34,624 nucleotides of DNA from Pigoraptor chileana (Eukaryota; Opisthokonta; Filasterea), in the NCBI GenBank assembly GCA_943704495.1, contig CALSCR010001918.1, positions 1-34,624 of the forward strand. Reading direction: 5' to 3'. Each line of letters opens with the position of its first letter. The first letter of the stretch is position 1. The translations under genes were made by a program, and so were the position numbers. Positions 33,813 through 34,624 of the stretch are shown piece by piece. The notes below the pieces were generated by a model that did not search any database, had not been told where the DNA came from, and saw only the letters and a list, made by a program, of their open reading frames with translations.

Positions 33813-34380
33813 CACACTTACACATACTTACACACACTCGCACATACTCAAACACTCCAAAAGTAACAGCATGTGCGGACCACCTCGCAAATGCTAACAT
33901 GCGCACACTCACACGCTTGAAAATAACAGCATGTGTGGACCACCTCGCAAATGCTAACATGCGCACACTCACACGCATGAAAATAACAGCATGTGTACCA
34001 CCTCGCAAATGCTAACATGCGCACACTCACACACTTGAAAATAACAGCATGTGTACCACCTCGCAAATGCTAACATGCGCACACTCACACGCTTGAAAAT
34101 AAAAGCGTGTGCGTTCACAGTCGGCGCACATACTCACAAACACACAACCATTCTCGAAAACGACTGTGGTGTGCGTGGGCCTCGCACACTCACGCACTTA
34201 AACACACTAAAACATTTTCGAAAACGACGGCGTGTATGTGGACACACCTCACACACTCACGCACACTCTAGTCAAACACTGAAACATACCAACATTCTCG
34301 AAAACGACGGCGTTTATGTGGACCCCTCACACCCAACCACGCTCAAACATTCCCGAAAACGAGCACGATTAGATGCACAT
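33241..34380 (+). repeat. Degenerate CA-rich minisatellite region
   Basis: About 1.1 kb of loosely repeated units of roughly 50-60 bases of the type CGAAAAyGACrGCGTGTGTG followed by CACACTCGCACATACTCACAC-like runs cut by variation. Copies on the left and right are diverged; the centre (33865-34100) is well conserved. A pure (TG)n block sits at 33778-33811. Long His/Thr/Ser-rich open frames here are artefacts. Confidence 0.88.
33865..34100 (+). repeat. Four near-identical 58/60-bp minisatellite units
   Basis: Units start AACAGCATGTG at 33865, 33925, 33985 and 34043. The first two are 60 bases and the last two 58, lacking two bases after GTGTG. They share ACCACCTCGCAAATGCTAAC and then ATGCGCACACTCACACGC. 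Differences are a handful of single bases, so expansion is recent. Confidence 0.95.
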
Positions 34381-34495
34381 TGTCTGATTCGCCATACCAA
34401 CTGGCCAAGTTTTGAAGCACAGGATGCCGTCGAGGGAGCGTTTGCAAAAGTCTCGCGCGGCCCATTAAGAGAGTAAAATTTAAAAGAAGTTGGGG

Positions 34496-34624
34496 TTTGA
34501 GTGAGCTGTCATCAAGGAAATCCCGCCATTTGTGCGGCTGGGCAGTGAGTGGGGCCGGTGATTTGGTTTGCGCGCCTGCACTGTTCGGTGTCCCAGGATG
34601 ACATACCGCCACAATTCCAACACA
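34496..34624 (+). pseudogene. Decayed partial copy of the 23492-24317 gene, cut by the window end
   Basis: From about 34496 the sequence matches 23985-24106. It is almost identical from GGTGATTTGGTTTGCGCGCC to the window end. Against the other copy it has a 4-base loss near 34523, a 6-base gain (AGTGAG) near 34545 and a small gap near 34507, so the frame is lost. It may continue beyond the window. Confidence 0.9.

Noticed and set aside
33865-34100. CRISPR-like regular repeats
   Set aside because: Units are 58-60 bases and repeat along their whole length, with no variable spacers and no cas genes. The genome is eukaryotic. It is a minisatellite.

Overview
The window is nuclear DNA of a eukaryote, most likely a unicellular one. 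Genes are spliced, with introns of roughly 55 to 480 bases. Introns and spacers are packed with TG/CA microsatellites and minisatellites. The donor sites are biased towards GTGNGT. I cannot place the lineage from sequence alone. No rRNA, tRNA, CRISPR array or prokaryotic operon was seen.

Layout, left to right: (1) the 5' two exons of an unrecognised gene on the minus strand (797 to 141), running off the window through a (GT)n intron; (2) a six-exon plus-strand gene (1451-9247) for a 2,087-residue ankyrin-repeat and coiled-coil protein; (3) a 17-exon plus-strand SEC63 gene (10746-17444), the ER translocon J-protein; (4) convergent to it, a many-exon minus-strand gene (23025 to 18178) that I identify as MCMDC2, the meiotic MCM-like protein whose ATPase motifs are degenerate; (5) divergent from that, a short plus-strand gene of unknown function (23492-24317) that needs one frame change, and of which a decayed partial copy lies at the right end of the window; (6) a minus-strand gene (27743 to 25127) for a secreted HExxH metalloprotease with a long acidic and Ser/Thr/Pro linker; (7) about 3.3 kb with no convincing gene; (8) a broken P-loop NTPase plus nuclease gene of the CRN/RHS type (31057-33240); (9) about 1.1 kb of CA-rich minisatellite, then the decayed copy of gene 5.

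The genes do not form a pathway. SEC63 is housekeeping (post-translational import into the ER), MCMDC2 points to meiosis, and the ankyrin, metalloprotease and CRN/RHS-type loci are lineage-specific accessory genes. The right third is repeat-rich and looks more unstable than the left two thirds.

The most interesting signals are the dead-ATPase MCMDC2 in what looks like a protist; introns with UG repeats near the donor and CA repeats near the acceptor, which could pair and bridge the intron; and the ankyrin/coiled-coil giant with an unrecognised central domain. Exon boundaries were set by hand from GT/AG sites and matching phase, and weak ones are marked as such.
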